Shown one piece after another: positions 40,660 through 49,809 of a stretch of 64,000 nucleotides of DNA (positions are counted from its first letter, which is position 1; every line of letters starts with the position of its first letter). The stretch spans positions 1,426,001-1,490,000 of the forward strand of contig NZ_JAXOJT010000001.1 of assembly GCF_036663835.1 (NCBI RefSeq). The letters run 5' to 3'. A program made the translations under genes and the position numbers. The stretch is from Sphingomonas sp. LT1P40 (GTDB taxonomy: Bacteria; Pseudomonadota; Alphaproteobacteria; Sphingomonadales; Sphingomonadaceae). The notes under the pieces are model-generated. The model made no database searches. It was not told the origin of the DNA and saw nothing but the letters and a program-made list of their open reading frames with translations.

Positions 40660-41877
40660 ATGCGAATGTCCCGCCTTGCCACGCCCCGCACGCTGTTCGC
40701 CATCGCCGCGATACTCGTCACTGCGCTCACCGCCTGGTTCGCGGTCAATGCCGAGGCTGCCGGAATCGCGCTCGTCGGTGCCGCCGTCGCCGCGCTGATC
40801 GCCGCGGCTCCGATCGAGGAGGACATGCCGGCGGCGCCGTCCGACCCCGCCAGCGCGCCCGACGGGATCGCCGACGCGATCGAGGCGATTTTCGAGCCGG
40901 TGCTGCTGGTCGCGGCCAATCGCGTGGTCGCCGCCAACCGCGCCGCGCGCGCCGCGCTGGGCGATCACATTTTGGGGGAGGATGTCCGTGTGGCGATCCG
41001 CCATCCCGCCGCTGCCGAACGGCTGCTCAATCCGGAGGAAACCGCCCCCGGCGCGCCCATCCATCTGGTCGGCCTGGGCACGCGCGACCAGCGCTGGGAA
41101 ATGCGCGTCCGCGCGCTCCCCGGCGGTCAGCGCATCGTTCACCTGAGCGATCGCACCGGCGACTATGCCGCCGATCGCATCCGCGTCGATTTTGTGGCCA
41201 ATGCCAGCCACGAATTGCGCACACCGCTCGCCTCGATCCTGGGCTTTATCGAAACGCTGGAACACGCCGCCGACGATCCCGAAACCCGCACCCGATTTCT
41301 GAAGGTGATGGATACCGAAGCGCGGCGGATGCAGCGGCTGATCGACGATCTGATGTCGCTGTCGCGGATCGAAGCAGAGAAGTACCGCGCGCCTGACGAC
41401 TCGGTCGATCTCGCGGCACTGACGGCGGAAGTGCGCGACGAGCTCGCCTCGCTGTCGCCGAAGCGCGCGGGCGATATCGCTATCCGTATCGCCGATATAC
41501 CGGCCGTACGCGGCGACAAGGTGCAGCTGTCGCAGCTCCTCCACAACATCGTCGGCAACGCGATGAAATATGGCCGCGACGGCACGCCGGTCACGGTCGC
41601 GTTGTCCGCCGTCGATGGTTCGATGATTCGCCTCGCCGTGTCGGACGAGAGCGAAGGGATCGCCCCCGACCATCTGCCCCGCCTGACCGAACGCTTCTAC
41701 CGCGTCGATTCGAGCCGCAGCCGTGCGGCGGGCGGCACCGGTCTGGGCCTCGCCATCGTCAAGCATATTGTCGAGCGGCATCGCGGTCGGCTCGACATCA
41801 GCAGTATCGTCGGCACCGGCACGACAGTGACGATATTGCTCCCGGCGACGCCCGCGCCGGATACTGTGTCATCATAA
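40660..41877 (+). CDS. phoR: Phosphate regulon sensor histidine kinase
   Basis: A 405-residue sensor. Two membrane helices (residues 11-30 and 33-51), a short PAS-like part, then the dimerisation box with His184 in VANASHELRTPLASILGF, N box HNIVGNAMKYG and G2 box GGTGLGLAIVKHIVERH. The G1 box reads SDESEGIAP where DxGxGI is usual, so one Gly is replaced by Ser. It is first of the phoR-pstSCAB-phoU-phoB series. In this layout it signals phosphate status sensed by the Pst system to PhoB. Confidence 0.92.
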   Translation: MRMSRLATPRTLFAIAAILVTALTAWFAVNAEAAGIALVGAAVAALIAAAPIEEDMPAAPSDPASAPDGIADAIEAIFEPVLLVAANRVVAANRAARAALGDHILGEDVRVAIRHPAAAERLLNPEETAPGAPIHLVGLGTRDQRWEMRVRALPGGQRIVHLSDRTGDYAADRIRVDFVANASHELRTPLASILGFIETLEHAADDPETRTRFLKVMDTEARRMQRLIDDLMSLSRIEAEKYRAPDDSVDLAALTAEVRDELASLSPKRAGDIAIRIADIPAVRGDKVQLSQLLHNIVGNAMKYGRDGTPVTVALSAVDGSMIRLAVSDESEGIAPDHLPRLTERFYRVDSSRSRAAGGTGLGLAIVKHIVERHRGRLDISSIVGTGTTVTILLPATPAPDTVSS

Positions 41878-41883
41878 CGTAAC
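41866..41883. promoter_or_regulatory. Possible Pho box before pstS
   Basis: GTGTCAT-CATA-ACGTAAC resembles two 7-bp Pho-box half sites separated by 4 bp (first half 6 of 7, second 4 of 7 to CTGTCAT/CTGTCAC). It overlaps the phoR stop codon, 78-95 bp upstream of pstS. Weak by eye. Confidence 0.3.
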
Positions 41884-41960
41884 GCTACTGCAACACAGGC
41901 CCGGCGGCGGGGTCGGCCACCCGCCAAAAAGCGACTCGCACTTGGCCGAGGGGACTTCAC

Positions 41961-42989
41961 ATGCGCAGCCTTACCTTGATCGCCATCAGCGTGATGGCAC
42001 TCGCCGGTTGCGGCCAGCAGGCCAGCCGGGATCAGATCAAGGTGGTGGGATCGTCCACCGTCTATCCGTTCACCACCGCCGTTGCCGAAGCGTTCGTCAA
42101 CAAGAGCACGCAGGCCAAGGCACCGGTGATTGAACAGGGCGGCACGGGTGCCGGCATGAAGCTGTTTTGCGGCGGCATCGGCGTCGCGCATCCCGACGTG
42201 GTCAACGCATCGCGCCGGATGAAGAAGTCCGAACAGGAGATCTGCGCCAAGAACGGCGTCACCGACATTATCGAGGTTCAGATCGGCAGCGACGGCATCG
42301 CGCTGGCCGAATCGGTCTCCGGACCGAAACTCGCTTTGACCCGCAAGGACCTCTACCTCGCCCTCGCCGCTAATCCGATGGGCAAACCCAACACGGCGAA
42401 GACATGGGCCGACGTAAACCCCGCTTTGCCCGCCATTCCGATCAAGGTGCTCGGCCCGCCCTCGACCAGCGGCACGCGCGACGCCTTTGCCGAACTGATT
42501 CTGGAAAAGGGCTGCGAAGCCGCCAATCCGGAGGCCAAGGCGCTGAAGGAGTCGGACAAGACCAAGTTCGACAATCTGTGCCTGCTGATCCGCAGCGACG
42601 CCGCCTATGTCGATTCGGGTGAGAACGACAATCTGATCGTCCAGAAGCTCTCGACCGACCCCAACGCGATCGGCATCTTCGGCTACTCCTATCTCGAAGA
42701 GAATGCCCAGCGGTTGAAGGGTATTCCGATCGAGGGCGTGTCGCCCAGCTATGAGACGATCGCCGGATCGACCTATCCCGGTGCGCGCGCGCTCTATATC
42801 TATATCAAGAAGCAGCATCTGAAGGCCGTTCCCGGACTGAAGGAATTCGCCCGCCAATATTCGGAAATGTGGAACCCCGATGGTCCGCTGACCAAGCGCG
42901 GCCTGATCGCCAGCCCACAGGCGGCGCGCGACGCATCGTCGAAGGCGATCGAGATGGAAACGCCGCTCGACCCGGCATCGCTGAAGTAA
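41961..42989 (+). CDS. pstS: Phosphate-binding periplasmic lipoprotein
   Basis: A 342-residue ABC substrate-binding protein. Signal with lipobox (MRSLTLIAISVMALAGC). Seen: VVGSSTVYPFTTAVAEAF, GGTGAGMKLFCGG, and PPSTSGTRDAFAEL, the phosphate-binding Ser/Thr/Arg pattern of PstS. Binds phosphate for the PstCAB transporter. It follows phoR after 83 bp. Confidence 0.95.
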   Translation: MRSLTLIAISVMALAGCGQQASRDQIKVVGSSTVYPFTTAVAEAFVNKSTQAKAPVIEQGGTGAGMKLFCGGIGVAHPDVVNASRRMKKSEQEICAKNGVTDIIEVQIGSDGIALAESVSGPKLALTRKDLYLALAANPMGKPNTAKTWADVNPALPAIPIKVLGPPSTSGTRDAFAELILEKGCEAANPEAKALKESDKTKFDNLCLLIRSDAAYVDSGENDNLIVQKLSTDPNAIGIFGYSYLEENAQRLKGIPIEGVSPSYETIAGSTYPGARALYIYIKKQHLKAVPGLKEFARQYSEMWNPDGPLTKRGLIASPQAARDASSKAIEMETPLDPASLK

Positions 42990-43005
42990 GGCTGGGCAAA
43001 CCTAA

Positions 43006-44379
43006 GTGAACCTCTACGCGCTTCTCTTTCTGGTCGCAGGGCTGGGCGCCATCGCCTGGCTCACCGGTCGTGCGCGCGCCGCGCGGTTCGGCGCAGTCAG
43101 CAGCCGTCGTCTGCACTCGCTGCCGGGTCAGCATGGCCTGTATGTGGCGATGTGGACGGTCATCCCGACGCTGATCTTCGTCATCGTCTGGCTGGTGTTA
43201 ACCCCGTCGCTGGCGACCGAGGCAGTGTTGCGCGCACCGCAGGCGGTCGAGATACCCACCTTCGGCTATGAGCGCGAAGCGGTGCTCAACGAGATCCGCG
43301 CGCGCGCGGCGGGCAGCGAATATGGCTTCTACCCCGTCGCCGAACAATTGGCCCCGGTCTACGCGCAGGCCAGCCGCTTTTACGCCTGGATCGGCACGGG
43401 GATTGCGATCCTGCTCGCCTTTGCCGGCGGTGCCTATGCCTATACCCGCGTTCGCGCCGACTTTCGTGCACGCACCCGGGTCGAGCGGATGGTTATGCTG
43501 ACATTGTTGGTCGCATCGCTGATCGCGATCCTCACAACGCTTGGCATCTTCCTGTCGCTTCTGTTTGAATCAATACGCTTTTTCTCGATGGTGCCGATCA
43601 CTGACTTTCTGCTGGGGACGCTGTGGAGCCCGCAGGTGATCGATCCCGCCGATCCCGGCGCGACGCTGGGCGCGGTGCCGTTGTTCTGGGGCACTTTCTT
43701 CATCGGCGCGGTGATTGCGATGTTCGTCGCCATTCCGTTCGGGCTGATGAGCGCGATCTATCTGACGCAATATGCCAAGCCGGTCGTGCGGCAGTGGATG
43801 AAGCCGCTGCTCGAGATTCTCGCGGGCGTGCCGACCGTTGTTTACGGCTATTTCGCGGCGCTCACGGTCGGTCCGGCGATCCGCGATATCGCGGTGTCGA
43901 TGGGCTATACCTATGCCAGTTCGGAAAGCGCGCTCGCCGCCGGTCTGGTGATGGGCGTGATGATTATTCCGTTCGTGTCCTCGATGGCGGACGATAGCAT
44001 CGCCGCCGTCCCCAGCGCGATGCGCGACGGCAGTCTGGCAATGGGCGCGACGTCGAGCGAAACGATCCGCAAGGTGCTGCTCCCTGCCGCGCTTCCCGGC
44101 GTGGTCGCGGGCGTGTTGCTCGCCGTCAGCCGCGCGATCGGCGAGACGATGATCGTGGTGATGGCTGCCAGCGGTGCCGCCAATATCACGCTCAATCCGC
44201 TCGACAGCGCAACCACCGTCACGAAGCAGATCGTCGACCTGCTGACCGGCGAATCCGAATTCGACAGTCCCAAGACACTGGCAGCCTTCGCGCTGGGCCT
44301 GACGCTGTTCATGATTACCTTCCTGCTCAACATCGTCGCCCTGCGCGTTGTCAAGAAGTATCGCGAAGCTTATGACTGA
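43006..44379 (+). CDS. pstC: Phosphate ABC transporter permease PstC
   Basis: A 457-residue permease, longer than E. coli PstC (319) by an N-terminal extension with extra membrane helices and a soluble part (residues 1-150), common in alphaproteobacteria. Conserved core: FWGTFFIGAVIAMFVAIPFG, GYFAALTVGPAIRD and the EAA loop MGATSSETIRKVLLPAALPG. GTG start at 43006. It overlaps pstA by 8 bp. Confidence 0.93.
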   Translation: MNLYALLFLVAGLGAIAWLTGRARAARFGAVSSRRLHSLPGQHGLYVAMWTVIPTLIFVIVWLVLTPSLATEAVLRAPQAVEIPTFGYEREAVLNEIRARAAGSEYGFYPVAEQLAPVYAQASRFYAWIGTGIAILLAFAGGAYAYTRVRADFRARTRVERMVMLTLLVASLIAILTTLGIFLSLLFESIRFFSMVPITDFLLGTLWSPQVIDPADPGATLGAVPLFWGTFFIGAVIAMFVAIPFGLMSAIYLTQYAKPVVRQWMKPLLEILAGVPTVVYGYFAALTVGPAIRDIAVSMGYTYASSESALAAGLVMGVMIIPFVSSMADDSIAAVPSAMRDGSLAMGATSSETIRKVLLPAALPGVVAGVLLAVSRAIGETMIVVMAASGAANITLNPLDSATTVTKQIVDLLTGESEFDSPKTLAAFALGLTLFMITFLLNIVALRVVKKYREAYD

Positions 44380-45625
44380 GCGCGAACCCACCGACTGGAA
44401 AACCAGCGCGATGCAGCGTCGCATTCGCAGCCGTTATCGCGCCGAACGCCGGTTTCGCGCGATCGGGTTGGCGGCGGTGGTCATTTCGGCCTCCTTCCTG
44501 TTCTTCCTGCTCGCGGTGATGCTGGGCAACGGGGCCGCCGGGTTCATGCGCACCGAAGTCGCGCTCCCGATCGATTTCAAGGCGGCGCCGCTTGAGGTCG
44601 ATCGCGCGCAACTGTCCACGCGCGGGGCCGATTTGGCACTCGCCGGGGCCGGATTGCAGGACCGTGTCGCAACTGCCGCGACCGCCGCGTTCGGGGACAA
44701 GGGCGAGGAACTGATTGCGGACAACGCATGGACCGCCGTGCGCGACGCGATCAAGGACGATCCCAATTTGCTCAGCCAGAGCGAACATATCTGGGTCCCC
44801 GCCTCCAGCGATCTCGACTCCGCGGCGGACGGCGGCAGCACACCGGAATTGCGCGCCGAGGTCCAGAAATTGCGCGAACGTCAGGCGATGCGCAGCGGCT
44901 TCAACGCCGGGTTCCTGAGCGGCGCGGATTCGACCGATCCGACCGCCGTCGGCATCTGGGGCGCGCTCAAGGGGTCGCTGCTGACGATGGCGATCACGCT
45001 GCTAATTGCCTTTCCGATCGGCGTATTCTCGGCCGTCTATCTCGAAGAATATGCCCCGCGTAACCGCTGGACCGACCTGATCGAGGTGTCGATCAACAAC
45101 CTCGCTGCCGTCCCCTCGATCATCTTCGGCCTGCTCGGCCTGGCGGTGTTCCTCGGCACGTTCGGCCTGCCCCGTTCGGCGCCTCTGGTGGGTGGCCTCA
45201 CGCTCGCGCTGATGATCATGCCCGTCATCGTCATCGCCGGGCGCAATGCGATCAAGGCGGTGCCGCCGTCGATCCGCGATGCAGCCCTGGGCGTCGGTGC
45301 CAGCCGCATCCAGGTCGTGTTCCACCACGTCCTGCCGCTCGCCCTTCCCGGTATCCTGACCGGCACGATCATCGGCATGGCGCGCGCGCTGGGCGAGACC
45401 GCACCGCTGCTGCTGATCGGCATGCGCGCGTTCATCGTTACCCCGCCCGGCGGCGTGTTCGATCCCGCGACCGTGCTGCCGGTCCAGATCTTCCTCTGGT
45501 CCGATGAAGTCAGCCGCGGCTTCATCGAAAAGACCAGCGCCGCGATCATCGTGCTATTGGTGTTCCTGCTGGCGATGAACGCCGTCGCCATCTATCTCCG
45601 CAACAAATTCGAGACCCGCTGGTGA
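44372..45625 (+). CDS. pstA: Phosphate ABC transporter permease PstA
   Basis: A 417-residue permease with a large periplasmic domain (residues about 55-190) after the first membrane helix, then the conserved core: [39 protein letters not shown], and [26 protein letters not shown] 44372 overlaps the pstC stop by 8 bp. Longer than the E. coli protein, in keeping with the alphaproteobacterial PstC/PstA pair. Confidence 0.93.
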   Translation: MTEREPTDWKTSAMQRRIRSRYRAERRFRAIGLAAVVISASFLFFLLAVMLGNGAAGFMRTEVALPIDFKAAPLEVDRAQLSTRGADLALAGAGLQDRVATAATAAFGDKGEELIADNAWTAVRDAIKDDPNLLSQSEHIWVPASSDLDSAADGGSTPELRAEVQKLRERQAMRSGFNAGFLSGADSTDPTAVGIWGALKGSLLTMAITLLIAFPIGVFSAVYLEEYAPRNRWTDLIEVSINNLAAVPSIIFGLLGLAVFLGTFGLPRSAPLVGGLTLALMIMPVIVIAGRNAIKAVPPSIRDAALGVGASRIQVVFHHVLPLALPGILTGTIIGMARALGETAPLLLIGMRAFIVTPPGGVFDPATVLPVQIFLWSDEVSRGFIEKTSAAIIVLLVFLLAMNAVAIYLRNKFETRW

Positions 45626-46446
45626 TGACCCAAGTCGATTTTGCAGAAACCGCTCACGACACCGGCGCGCCCGCAGCGCATGTCGGCCAGCATCCCAAGA
45701 TGCAGGCCAAGGGCGTCAACGTCTTCTATGGCGAGAAGCAGGCGATCCGCGATGTCTCGATCGACGTCGACATGGACAATGTTACCGCGTTCATCGGCCC
45801 GTCGGGCTGTGGCAAATCGACGTTCCTGCGCACGCTCAACCGCATGAACGACACCGTCGCCAGCGCGCGGGTCGAGGGTGATATCACGCTCGATGGCGAA
45901 GACATTTATGGCAAGGCGATGGACGTGGTGCAGTTGCGCGCGCGCGTCGGCATGGTGTTTCAGAAACCGAACCCGTTCCCCAAATCGATCTACGAAAACG
46001 TCGCTTATGGCCCGCGCATCCACGGGCTGGCGCGGTCGAAGAGCGACATGGACCAGATCGTCGAGCGTTCGCTGCGGCGTGCCGGCCTGTGGGAAGAGGT
46101 CAAGGATCGCCTGCCGGAAAGCGGTACCGCATTGTCTGGCGGTCAGCAGCAGCGTCTATGCATCGCCCGCGCCATCGCGGTCGATCCCGAAGTGATCCTG
46201 ATGGACGAACCCTGCTCCGCGCTCGACCCGATCGCCACCGCCAAGATCGAGGAACTGATTCACGAACTGCGCGGACGCTATGCGATCGTGATCGTCACGC
46301 ACAATATGCAACAGGCCGCACGCGTCTCTCAGCGCACCGCCTTCTTCCACCTGGGCACGCTTGTGGAATATGGCGAGACCGACCAGATCTTTACCGCGCC
46401 GCGTCAGGAGCGGACCAAGGACTATATTACCGGCCGATACGGTTGA
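45625..46446 (+). CDS. pstB: Phosphate ABC transporter ATPase
   Basis: A 273-residue ABC ATPase. Walker [10 protein letters not shown] (58-66), [25 protein letters not shown], signature [16 protein letters not shown], Walker [12 protein letters not shown] and H-loop [12 protein letters not shown], a typical PstB. ATG 45625 overlaps the pstA stop by one base (TGATG); a GTG just before is also possible. Confidence 0.96.
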   Translation: MTQVDFAETAHDTGAPAAHVGQHPKMQAKGVNVFYGEKQAIRDVSIDVDMDNVTAFIGPSGCGKSTFLRTLNRMNDTVASARVEGDITLDGEDIYGKAMDVVQLRARVGMVFQKPNPFPKSIYENVAYGPRIHGLARSKSDMDQIVERSLRRAGLWEEVKDRLPESGTALSGGQQQRLCIARAIAVDPEVILMDEPCSALDPIATAKIEELIHELRGRYAIVIVTHNMQQAARVSQRTAFFHLGTLVEYGETDQIFTAPRQERTKDYITGRYG

Positions 46447-46459
46447 GGAGTTACGGATA

Positions 46460-47158
46460 ATGGCGACCGGCCACGAACATACCGTCAAGGCGTTTGACGA
46501 GGATATCAAGCATCTGCGCGCGCTGATCTCGCAGATGGGCGGGCTGGCGGAACAGGCGATTTCCGATGCCATGACCGCGCTTCAGAGGGGCGATACCAGC
46601 CTGGCGAAGGTGGTTCGCGCCAAGGACAAGGAGATCGACGCGATCGAGGCCGAGGTCGAGAAGCTCGCGGTCCGCGTCATTGCGCTGCGCGCACCGATGG
46701 CCGACGATCTGCGCGAAGTGGTCGCCGCGCTGAAGATCGCCGCCGTGGTGGAACGGATTGGCGATTATGCCAAGAACATCGCAAAGCGCGTGCCGCTGGT
46801 CCACACGCCCGGTGCCGGTCGGATCGAGGCGATTTCGCTGCTCCCTGCCATGGCGCAGATGGCGAGCGAAATGGTCCACGACGTGCTCGACGCCTTTTCC
46901 GCACGCGATGCCGAAGCCGCGATCCGTGTGTCCGAACGCGACAACCGGCTCGACGATTTCTACGACAGCATCTTCCGCACCCTGGTGACCTATATGGTCG
47001 AGAATCCGCGCACCGTCAGTGAAGTCGCCCACCTGCTGTTCGTCGCCAAGAATATCGAGCGGATCGGCGATCACGCCACCAATGTCGCCGAAATGGTCTA
47101 TTTCGCCGCGACCGGCAATTATCTCGCCGACCGCGACACAGAGACGGCGGAGAATTGA
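46460..47158 (+). CDS. phoU: Phosphate signalling protein PhoU
   Basis: A 232-residue all-helical PhoU with two three-helix bundles: metal-binding motifs VERIGDYAKNIAKR and IERIGDHATNVAEM (E/DxxxD). It links PstB transport state to PhoR to repress PhoB when phosphate is high. RBS GAGGAG nine bases upstream. Between pstB and phoB with short gaps. Confidence 0.96.
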   Translation: MATGHEHTVKAFDEDIKHLRALISQMGGLAEQAISDAMTALQRGDTSLAKVVRAKDKEIDAIEAEVEKLAVRVIALRAPMADDLREVVAALKIAAVVERIGDYAKNIAKRVPLVHTPGAGRIEAISLLPAMAQMASEMVHDVLDAFSARDAEAAIRVSERDNRLDDFYDSIFRTLVTYMVENPRTVSEVAHLLFVAKNIERIGDHATNVAEMVYFAATGNYLADRDTETAEN

Positions 47159-47159
47159 A

Positions 47160-47852
47160 ATGAGCCGGGTGCGCATGCTGCTGGTCGAGGATGACGCGGC
47201 GCTCGCCGAACTCCTCATCTATAATTTCAAGCGCGAGGATTTCGAGATCCGCCACACGCCGGATGGCGAAGAGGCGCTGTTGCTCGCCAAGGAATCACCG
47301 CCGGACATTGTCCTGCTCGACTGGATGGTCGAAAGCCTGTCCGGGATTGAGGTCTGCCGCCGCCTGCGCCGGATGAGCGAGACGGCGAACGTGCCGATCA
47401 TCATGCTGACCGCGCGCGGCGAGGAAGAGGACCGCGTTCGCGGGCTTGAAACCGGTGCCGACGATTATGTCACCAAGCCGTTTTCCCCACGCGAACTCGT
47501 CGCCCGCGTCGGTGCGGTGCTGCGCCGCGTGCGTCCTGCTCTTGCGGGTGAAGCGCTGAGCTATTCCGACATTGAAATGGACACGGTCGGGCACAAGGTC
47601 CGCCGCGGCGGCGACGTCGTCCCGCTCGGCCCGACCGAATTCCGCCTGCTCAAGCATTTCCTGGAGCATCCCGGCTGGGTGTTCTCACGCGAGCGGTTGC
47701 TCGACGCGGTGTGGGGCCATGACAGCGACATCGAAAGCCGTACCGTCGACGTCCATATCCGGCGGCTGCGCAAGGCGATCAACACCGGCAACCGGCCCGA
47801 TATCATCCGCACCGTTCGCTCGGCCGGATACGCGCTCGACGTCGGACACTGA
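47160..47852 (+). CDS. phoB: Phosphate regulon response regulator PhoB
   Basis: A 230-residue OmpR/PhoB-type regulator: receiver with acidic pair D11/D12, phospho-acceptor Asp54 (LLDWMVESLSG), Thr84 and Lys106 (VTKPFSP); C-terminal winged helix with GPTEFRLLKHFLEHPG and SRTVDVHIRRLRKAI. Activated by PhoR, it turns on the phosphate regulon, presumably including pst and perhaps phoK. It starts one base after phoU stops. Confidence 0.97.
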   Translation: MSRVRMLLVEDDAALAELLIYNFKREDFEIRHTPDGEEALLLAKESPPDIVLLDWMVESLSGIEVCRRLRRMSETANVPIIMLTARGEEEDRVRGLETGADDYVTKPFSPRELVARVGAVLRRVRPALAGEALSYSDIEMDTVGHKVRRGGDVVPLGPTEFRLLKHFLEHPGWVFSRERLLDAVWGHDSDIESRTVDVHIRRLRKAINTGNRPDIIRTVRSAGYALDVGH

Positions 47853-47969
47853 GGCCCTTCACGGACAGAGCGCCCCGGTTCGGCTGCGAAACGAGGAAAG
47901 ATTGGGCACCTGATGCGTTGCGGGGACGAGCGAATTTGCTCTGACCCGAAACAGTCAGGAGAAGATCTC

Positions 47970-48377
47970 ATGAAGCTGATCGCACTTGCGGCAGCGCTTG
48001 CCATGACCGGCACCGTCGCGGTGGCACAGGATATGGCTCCGCCCGCACCACCGACTCAGGAGGCTACGCCGCCTGTAGAACCGGCCCCGCCTCCGCCGCC
48101 GCCTGCCCCTGCGCCACCACCGGCACCAGAGTCAGCGCCGCCTCCACCGCCACCGCCTCCACCGCCGGCCGCACCGGGTACGGCATCGGCGGATGAGCCA
48201 ACCGGCGGCTATCAGCCCGCGACACCACCGCTTTCGGGCCCGCTTCAGCCAGGACAGACGGTCGTCGTCCAGGCGTCGAAATCCCCGGCGGAAGCCTATC
48301 CGGCTCCCGCATCGCTCGACAAATATCCGGTCTGCAAAAAGGGTCAGTACGACAATTGCCGTCAACGCGGAGGCTGA
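47970..48377 (+). CDS. Exported proline-rich protein
   Basis: A 135-residue protein with a signal peptide (MKLIALAAALAMTGTVAVAQ), a long run of Pro and Ala (about residues 24-75) that is likely extended and surface-exposed, and a small C-terminal domain with two Cys in YPVCKKGQYDNCRQRGG. RBS AGGAGAAG upstream. Function is unknown; Pro-rich spacers often cross the periplasm or wall. It starts 117 bp after phoB. Confidence 0.75.
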   Translation: MKLIALAAALAMTGTVAVAQDMAPPAPPTQEATPPVEPAPPPPPPAPAPPPAPESAPPPPPPPPPPAAPGTASADEPTGGYQPATPPLSGPLQPGQTVVVQASKSPAEAYPAPASLDKYPVCKKGQYDNCRQRGG

Positions 48378-48384
48378 TCTTTTG

Positions 48385-48411
48385 GCGGGTGCGGCGGTTC
48401 GCCGCGCCCGC
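48385..48411 (+). terminator. Hairpin after the proline-rich gene
   Basis: GCGGGTGCGGCG-GTT-CGCCGCGCCCGC gives a 12-bp stem with one G-T pair, seven bases after the stop codon. There is no T run, so efficiency is uncertain. Confidence 0.6.
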
Positions 48412-48534
48412 TACCGCCTGGGGTCAGGACTCAATACCGGCAATGCCCGTGATCGTGCCGGGAAGTCTGCTGGCGAGGCGGACTGTGAAGTGCGTTGAGG
48501 CGCTACACGCGAGAGATCCAGCTCGATCCCGACC

Positions 48535-48699
48535 CTAGCGTGGTTTCACGATCCATTTTCGTTTCGACAGGCGCAACATCGGCTTTCCACAAAAGCGGCA
48601 ATTGCTCTCATATGTGTCGCCGGCCACGCGAACGGCGTCGAACGATCTTTCATGTTTACCGATTACGCACCTTAACCGGCCTCTCAGCCACCCGATCAT
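48535..48699 (-). CDS. 54-residue zinc-ribbon-like protein
   Basis: A small gene opposite to its neighbours: ATG 48699 with TGGAG about seven bases upstream. It begins MIGWLRGRLRCVIGKHERSF, continues DAVRVAGDTYESNCRFCGKP and ends MLRLSKRKWIVKPR before TAG. Cys11, His16, Cys34 and Cys37 (the last two as CRFCGK) can bind one zinc in a treble-clef or ribbon arrangement, and the ends are basic. The protein looks like small zinc-ribbon proteins of sphingomonads; RNA or DNA binding is possible. The rest of the 48412-48853 gap holds nothing else I can support. Confidence 0.75.
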   Translation of the reverse strand: MIGWLRGRLRCVIGKHERSFDAVRVAGDTYESNCRFCGKPMLRLSKRKWIVKPR

Positions 48700-48853
48700 C
48701 CAAGGCTCCACAGTTGATCCCGGTCAGCTTGGTTGAGAAACACGCGGGCGTCGAGAGGCATTCTCCCCCTTTTGGGGGATTTCCTGGGGATAGCGTCGCT
48801 TGCGCAACGCTCCACCCGCCTTCACTAGGGTTCACGAATAACTGGAGGGTGCC

Positions 48854-49750
48854 GTGTCCATTCGCTTCGACGACCGTGTTGCCATTGTTACCGGGGCCGG
48901 CGGCGGCCTGGGCCGTGCCTATGCACTCGAACTGGCCCGGCGCGGGGCGAAGGTGGTCGTCAACGACCTTGGCGGTACGCGCGACGGTTCGGGCCATTCC
49001 GATGCCGCGCTGAAGGTGGTCGAAGCGATCGAGGCGGCGGGCGGCACGGCGATGTCGAACGGCGGCAGCGTCACCGACTATGCCCAGATGCAGGAAATGG
49101 TCGCCCGCACGGTCGAGAAATGGGGCGGCGTCCATATCCTCATCAACAATGCCGGCGTGCTGCGCGACAAGAGCTTCGCCAAGATGGAGCCGGAGGATTT
49201 CCGCTTCGTCGTCGACGTCCATTTGAACGGCTCGGCCAATGTGACCAAGGCGGTGTGGGACGGGATGCGCGAGCAGAATTACGGCCGAATCCTGATGACG
49301 GCATCCTCGACCGGGCTGTACGGCAATTTCGGCCAGGCCAATTACGGTGCCGCCAAGCTGGGCCTCGCGGGTCTGACCAAGACGCTGTATCTGGAGGGCG
49401 CGAAGTATAATATTCGCGTCAACACCCTCGCCCCCACCGCTGGCACGCGAATGACCGAAGACATTTTCCCCGAAGCCGCATTCAAGGCATTCACGCCGGA
49501 GAGCGTCGCCCCCGCCGCGCTGTTTCTGGTCAGCGAGGATGCGCCAACCAACATGATCGTCGGTGCGGGTGCGGGCGTGTTCCAGGCCGCCTATGTCACG
49601 TTGACCAACGGCGTCCGCTTACAGGGCGACGATCTTTCGCCCGAAGGCATTGCGGCGAACTGGAGCGCGATCACGGATCGCACCGGGGAGATCGTGCCGA
49701 AGTCCGGTGGCGAACAGGCGATGACAATCATGACGAAGCTTCAGGGCTGA
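48854..49750 (+). CDS. Short-chain dehydrogenase (multifunctional-enzyme-2 type SDR)
   Basis: A 298-residue SDR. Seen: VTGAGGGLGRAYALELARRG (Rossmann), NNAGVLRDKSFAKM, catalytic Ser in SSTGLYGNFGQANYGAAKLG with Tyr-x3-Lys, and VNTLAPTAGTRMTE. The pattern matches the (3R)-hydroxyacyl-CoA dehydrogenase part of MFE-2/HSD17B4-like proteins. GTG start at 48854 with GGAGG upstream. It probably oxidises a 3-hydroxyacyl-CoA; the exact substrate is open. Confidence 0.88.
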   Translation: MSIRFDDRVAIVTGAGGGLGRAYALELARRGAKVVVNDLGGTRDGSGHSDAALKVVEAIEAAGGTAMSNGGSVTDYAQMQEMVARTVEKWGGVHILINNAGVLRDKSFAKMEPEDFRFVVDVHLNGSANVTKAVWDGMREQNYGRILMTASSTGLYGNFGQANYGAAKLGLAGLTKTLYLEGAKYNIRVNTLAPTAGTRMTEDIFPEAAFKAFTPESVAPAALFLVSEDAPTNMIVGAGAGVFQAAYVTLTNGVRLQGDDLSPEGIAANWSAITDRTGEIVPKSGGEQAMTIMTKLQG

Positions 49751-49809
49751 CACGGCGTATTGCATCACTAACACACTAATGGTAGCCTTTCCGAACAGGA
49801 GGGACCGAA

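Noticed and set aside
48550..48660. Alternative small frame starting MKDRSTPFAWPATH on the minus strand
   Set aside because: It is offset against the zinc-ribbon frame, stops after 35 residues, and lacks a ribosome site; the CRFCGK frame is much more protein-like.
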